A stretch of 9,222 nucleotides of DNA, taken from NCBI GenBank assembly GCA_947458775.1, contig CANGZX010000013.1, positions 1 to 9,222 on the forward strand. The letters run 5' to 3'. Positions 6,964 to 9,222 of this stretch are shown here, one piece after another. The stretch comes from Sphingobacteriaceae bacterium (GTDB lineage Bacteria; Bacteroidota; Bacteroidia; Sphingobacteriales; Sphingobacteriaceae). The number at the start of each line of letters is the position of its first letter. Position 1 is the stretch's first letter. The notes under the pieces are model-generated. The model searched no databases and had not been told where the DNA came from. It saw nothing but the letters and a program-made list of their open reading frames with translations. Made by a program: the position numbers and the translations under genes.

Positions 6964-7593
6964 ATGGAAGTTAAAGTAGTAAATATTTCAGGCAAAGAAA
7001 CAGGTGCCAAGGTGCAACTTCCTGATGCGATTTTCGCGGTAAACCCGAATGATCACGCCATTTATTTAGACGTAAAGCAATACTTAGCAAACCAACGCCA
7101 AGGAACGCATAAATCTAAACAACGTAATGAAATTGCCGGTTCAACCCGCAAATTATATAAACAAAAAGGTACAGGTGGAGCTCGTGCTGGTAGCATCAAA
7201 TCACCATTGTTCAATGGTGGTGGTCGTATATTCGGTCCGCAACCACGTGATTACAGTTTTAAATTAAATAAGAAATTGAAATCATTGGCTCGTAAATCAG
7301 CCTTAACGTACAAAGCACAAGATAACAACATTGTGGTTTTAGAAGATTTTAGCTTTGATTCAATCAAAACTAAAAACTACATCAAATTGGTAAGCGATTT
7401 ACAAGTAGCTGATCAAAAAACCCTCTTGGTGTTGCCAGTTGCAAATAACAATGTGTATTTATCTAGCAGAAATCTGAAGAAAGCAAAAGTGGTTACCGCC
7501 GCCGATTTAAACACTTACGATGTGTTAAATGCAGGCACACTCTTGTTAACTACAGAAACTGTTAAAAAATTGGAGGAGGCATTTGCCAAATAA
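6964..7593 (+). CDS. rplD: 50S ribosomal protein L4 (uL4)
   Basis: A 209-residue protein starting [15 protein letters not shown]4 helps initiate 50S assembly, and its long loop lines the peptide exit tunnel. That loop is visible at about 44-97, with [12 protein letters not shown] (66-77) and [13 protein letters not shown] (85-97). Lys68 aligns with E. coli Lys63, a macrolide-resistance position, and is unchanged. In E. coli L4 also represses the S10 operon, making it the first candidate for a regulator acting on the leader at 6274-6344. The ATG is one base after the rplC stop, so re-initiation is likely. A TTG at 6952 inside rplC would add four residues but lacks family support. Confidence 0.97.
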   Translation: MEVKVVNISGKETGAKVQLPDAIFAVNPNDHAIYLDVKQYLANQRQGTHKSKQRNEIAGSTRKLYKQKGTGGARAGSIKSPLFNGGGRIFGPQPRDYSFKLNKKLKSLARKSALTYKAQDNNIVVLEDFSFDSIKTKNYIKLVSDLQVADQKTLLVLPVANNNVYLSSRNLKKAKVVTAADLNTYDVLNAGTLLLTTETVKKLEEAFAK

Positions 7594-7594
7594 G

Positions 7595-7885
7595 ATGGAA
7601 ATTTTAAAGAAACCAATTTTAACAGAAAAAGCAACCGGCTTAACCGAAAAGTTAAACCGTTATGCTTTCCAAGTTGATCCTAAAGCCAATAAATTACAAA
7701 TTAAGGATGCAATCCAAAAGATGTATGGCGTAACTATTGAAGCAGTAAATACTTTGGTAGTTTCAGGAAAAGTTAAAAGTCGTGGCACCAAAGCTGGAGT
7801 AGTATCAGGTAGAACACCTAAATACAAAAAAGCTATTGTTACGCTTAAAGAAGGTGAAGTTATTGACTTTTATAGCAATATTTAA
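7595..7885 (+). CDS. rplW: 50S ribosomal protein L23 (uL23)
   Basis: A 96-residue protein from MEILKKPILTEKAT to VIDFYSNI, standard for L23. It sits at the tunnel exit and forms the docking site for trigger factor and SRP. Glu11 in the TEK motif aligns with E. coli Glu18, the trigger factor contact. Other L23 features are KLQIKDAIQKMYGV (about 34-47), VNTLVVSGKVK (51-61) and KYKKAIVTLKEG (76-87). The ATG is one base after the rplD stop. A TTG at 7583 inside rplD would add MPNK and has GGAGGAGG close upstream, but that purine run is simply the Glu-Glu codons of the L4 tail, and family members begin at MEILKKP. Confidence 0.97.
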   Translation: MEILKKPILTEKATGLTEKLNRYAFQVDPKANKLQIKDAIQKMYGVTIEAVNTLVVSGKVKSRGTKAGVVSGRTPKYKKAIVTLKEGEVIDFYSNI

Positions 7886-7892
7886 TTAGATC

Positions 7893-8717
7893 ATGGCAGT
7901 AAAAAGATTTAAACCGGTTACCCCGGGTACCCGCTTCAGAGTAGGTGCCGATTATTCGGATGTAACAACCAATGTACCAGAAAAGTCGTTGGTAGTTGCC
8001 ATCAAAAAATCGGGTGGTAGAAACAATACCGGTAAAATGACTATGCGTTATCTCGGTGGGGGGCACAAAAAGGCTTACCGATTGATTGACTTTAAACGCG
8101 ATAAACACGATATCCCCGCAACTGTTGCCACAATTGAGTACGATCCTAACCGTACGGCTCGTATTGCTTTGGTAAATTATGCCGATGGTGAAAAACGTTA
8201 CATCATTGCTCCGAATGGTTTGCAAGTAGGTCAGGTATTGGTATCTGGCGCCACTGCTGCTCCGGAAGTAGGTAACGCCATCCCATTGAAAAATATACCA
8301 TTGGGATCTATTATCCACAACATTGAGTTAAACCCAGGTCAAGGAGCATCTATTGCTCGTTCGGCTGGTACCTATGCTCAGTTATCAGCTCGTGATGGCA
8401 AATACGCCATCATCAAGTTGCCTTCTGGAGAAACCCGTATGATCTTGTCGACATGTATGGCTACAATTGGTAGCGTATCCAATGCCGAGAAATCAAACGA
8501 AGTATTAGGTAAAGCCGGAAGAAACCGTTGGTTAGGTCGTCGCCCAAGAGTAAGAGGTGTGGCTATGAACCCGGTAGATCACCCTATGGGTGGTGGTGAG
8601 GGCCGTTCATCAGGAGGTCACCCACGTTCACGTAAAGGTTTATTAGCCAAAGGCTACAAAACCCGAAATAAGAAAAAAGCATCAGATCGTTACATCATTG
8701 AAAGAAGGAAGAAATAA
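7893..8717 (+). CDS. rplB: 50S ribosomal protein L2 (uL2)
   Basis: A 274-residue protein, full length. L2 binds domain IV of 23S rRNA, helps join the subunits and is needed for peptidyl transferase activity. Key stretches are [25 protein letters not shown] (39-63), [14 protein letters not shown] (81-94), [18 protein letters not shown] (147-164), and the conserved [17 protein letters not shown] (222-238) in which His230 corresponds to the essential E. coli His229. The Lys/Arg-rich tail is typical. It starts seven nt after rplW without a Shine-Dalgarno, and its TAA shares one base with the rpsS ATG. Confidence 0.98.
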   Translation: MAVKRFKPVTPGTRFRVGADYSDVTTNVPEKSLVVAIKKSGGRNNTGKMTMRYLGGGHKKAYRLIDFKRDKHDIPATVATIEYDPNRTARIALVNYADGEKRYIIAPNGLQVGQVLVSGATAAPEVGNAIPLKNIPLGSIIHNIELNPGQGASIARSAGTYAQLSARDGKYAIIKLPSGETRMILSTCMATIGSVSNAEKSNEVLGKAGRNRWLGRRPRVRGVAMNPVDHPMGGGEGRSSGGHPRSRKGLLAKGYKTRNKKKASDRYIIERRKK

Positions 8718-8983
8718 TGGCTCGTTCAATTAAAAAAGGTCCGTACATCGATCATAACTTAGAAAGTAAAGTACTTTCTCAGAATGAAGGCAACAAGAAA
8801 ACAGTGATCAAAACTTGGTCACGTCGTTCTATGATTTCTCCGGATTTCGTTGGTCATACGTTTGCCGTACACAACGGAAATAAATTTATCCCTGTGTATG
8901 TTACAGAAAATATGGTTGGTCATAAATTAGGCGAATTCGCCCCAACCCGTACATTTAGAGGTCACGCTGATAAGAAAAAATAA
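8717..8983 (+). CDS. rpsS: 30S ribosomal protein S19 (uS19)
   Basis: An 88-residue protein starting [15 protein letters not shown], with the conserved [48 protein letters not shown] core (32-79) and a Lys-rich end. S19 forms a complex with S13 in the 30S head, near the A site and the bridge to the 50S subunit. Its start overlaps the rplB stop as TAATG, an arrangement that normally gives coupled translation; the purine run AAGAAGGAAGAAA just upstream, which encodes the end of L2, may serve as a weak ribosome binding site. Confidence 0.98.
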   Translation: MARSIKKGPYIDHNLESKVLSQNEGNKKTVIKTWSRRSMISPDFVGHTFAVHNGNKFIPVYVTENMVGHKLGEFAPTRTFRGHADKKK

Positions 8984-8986
8984 GCA

Positions 8987-9222
8987 ATGGAAGCAGTAGC
9001 AAAATTAAATAATTGCCCTACCTCACCACGTAAAATGAGATTAGTAGTTGATCTTATTCGTGGCGAACGTGTAGAAAAAGCATTGTACATTTTAAAGTAC
9101 ACCAACAAAGAAGCAGCAATACGAGTTGAGAAACTATTATTATCTGCTATCAAAAATTGGGAAGCTAAAAATGAAGGCCAACGCCCCGAAGACAGTGAAT
9201 TGTTTGTAAAAACAGTGATGGT
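8987..9222 (+). CDS. rplV: 50S ribosomal protein L22 (uL22), 5' part
   Basis: The first 78 codons of L22, cut by the window edge; no stop is reached. It begins [33 protein letters not shown], with the conserved SPRKxRLVxDLIRG signature at 13-26, and continues through [15 protein letters not shown]22 contacts all domains of 23S rRNA, and its long beta-hairpin lines the exit tunnel. That hairpin, where macrolide-resistance changes occur, is beyond the window. The ATG lies three bases after the rpsS stop. The rplB-rpsS-rplV order is the conserved S10-operon order, so rpsC is expected next. Confidence 0.96.
   Translation, partial: MEAVAKLNNCPTSPRKMRLVVDLIRGERVEKALYILKYTNKEAAIRVEKLLLSAIKNWEAKNEGQRPEDSELFVKTVM

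Noticed and set aside
7583..7594. TTG start for rplW with GGAGGAGG upstream
   Set aside because: The purine run encodes Glu-Glu in the L4 tail, and L23 homologues start at MEILKKP (ATG 7595), one base after the rplD stop.
7860..8318. 152-codon open frame on the minus strand across rplB
   Set aside because: It lies wholly antisense to a highly conserved ribosomal gene, has no recognisable domain or start signal, and is explained by codon composition of rplB.
1..9222. Mobile element, CRISPR, tRNA, toxin-antitoxin or defence system
   Set aside because: I read the spacers for direct repeats, cloverleaf structure and extra coding potential and saw none. All long frames are accounted for by housekeeping genes and one peptidase.

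Overview
The window is a chromosomal segment from a member of the Bacteroidota. Three things support this. The two best promoters have the phylum's -33 TTG / -7 TAnnTTTG architecture. Most start codons lack a Shine-Dalgarno sequence and sit in A-rich leaders. The ribosomal proteins and the M1 peptidase resemble Bacteroidota versions, for example the [12 protein letters not shown] stretch in L3. Base composition is moderately AT-rich. I cannot place it confidently below phylum level.

Layout, all genes on the + strand. Positions 1-143 hold the 3' end of an ArsC/Spx-family thioredoxin-fold protein. Positions 213-2546 encode an exported M1-family zinc metallopeptidase with a C-terminal beta-rich domain, closed by a strong intrinsic terminator (2566-2601). 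A well-formed promoter (2685-2715) then starts the str-type operon rpsL-rpsG-fusA-rpsJ, in which tuf is absent and rpsJ takes the last position. A second intrinsic terminator (6138-6167) and a second strong promoter (6239-6269) separate rpsJ from rplC-rplD-rplW-rplB-rpsS-rplV, the S10-type operon, which runs off the right edge inside rplV.

The ribosomal genes make parts of both subunits (S12, S7, S10, S19; L3, L4, L23, L2, L22) plus elongation factor G, and their tight packing indicates co-transcription and translational coupling. The less ordinary material is in the non-coding parts: a terminator and promoter inserted between rpsJ and rplC; near-identical promoter cores and a shared upstream AT block in front of rpsL and rplC; a dyad over the rpsL -33 element; a hairpin next to a possible second start codon of rplC; an 11-bp hairpin between fusA and rpsJ; and a lone consensus Shine-Dalgarno before rpsG. 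I find no mobile element, CRISPR array, tRNA, rRNA or defence system, and no evidence for a wholly new system. The start codons of rplC, rplD and rplW given here are internal to longer possible frames and were chosen by family match and spacing.
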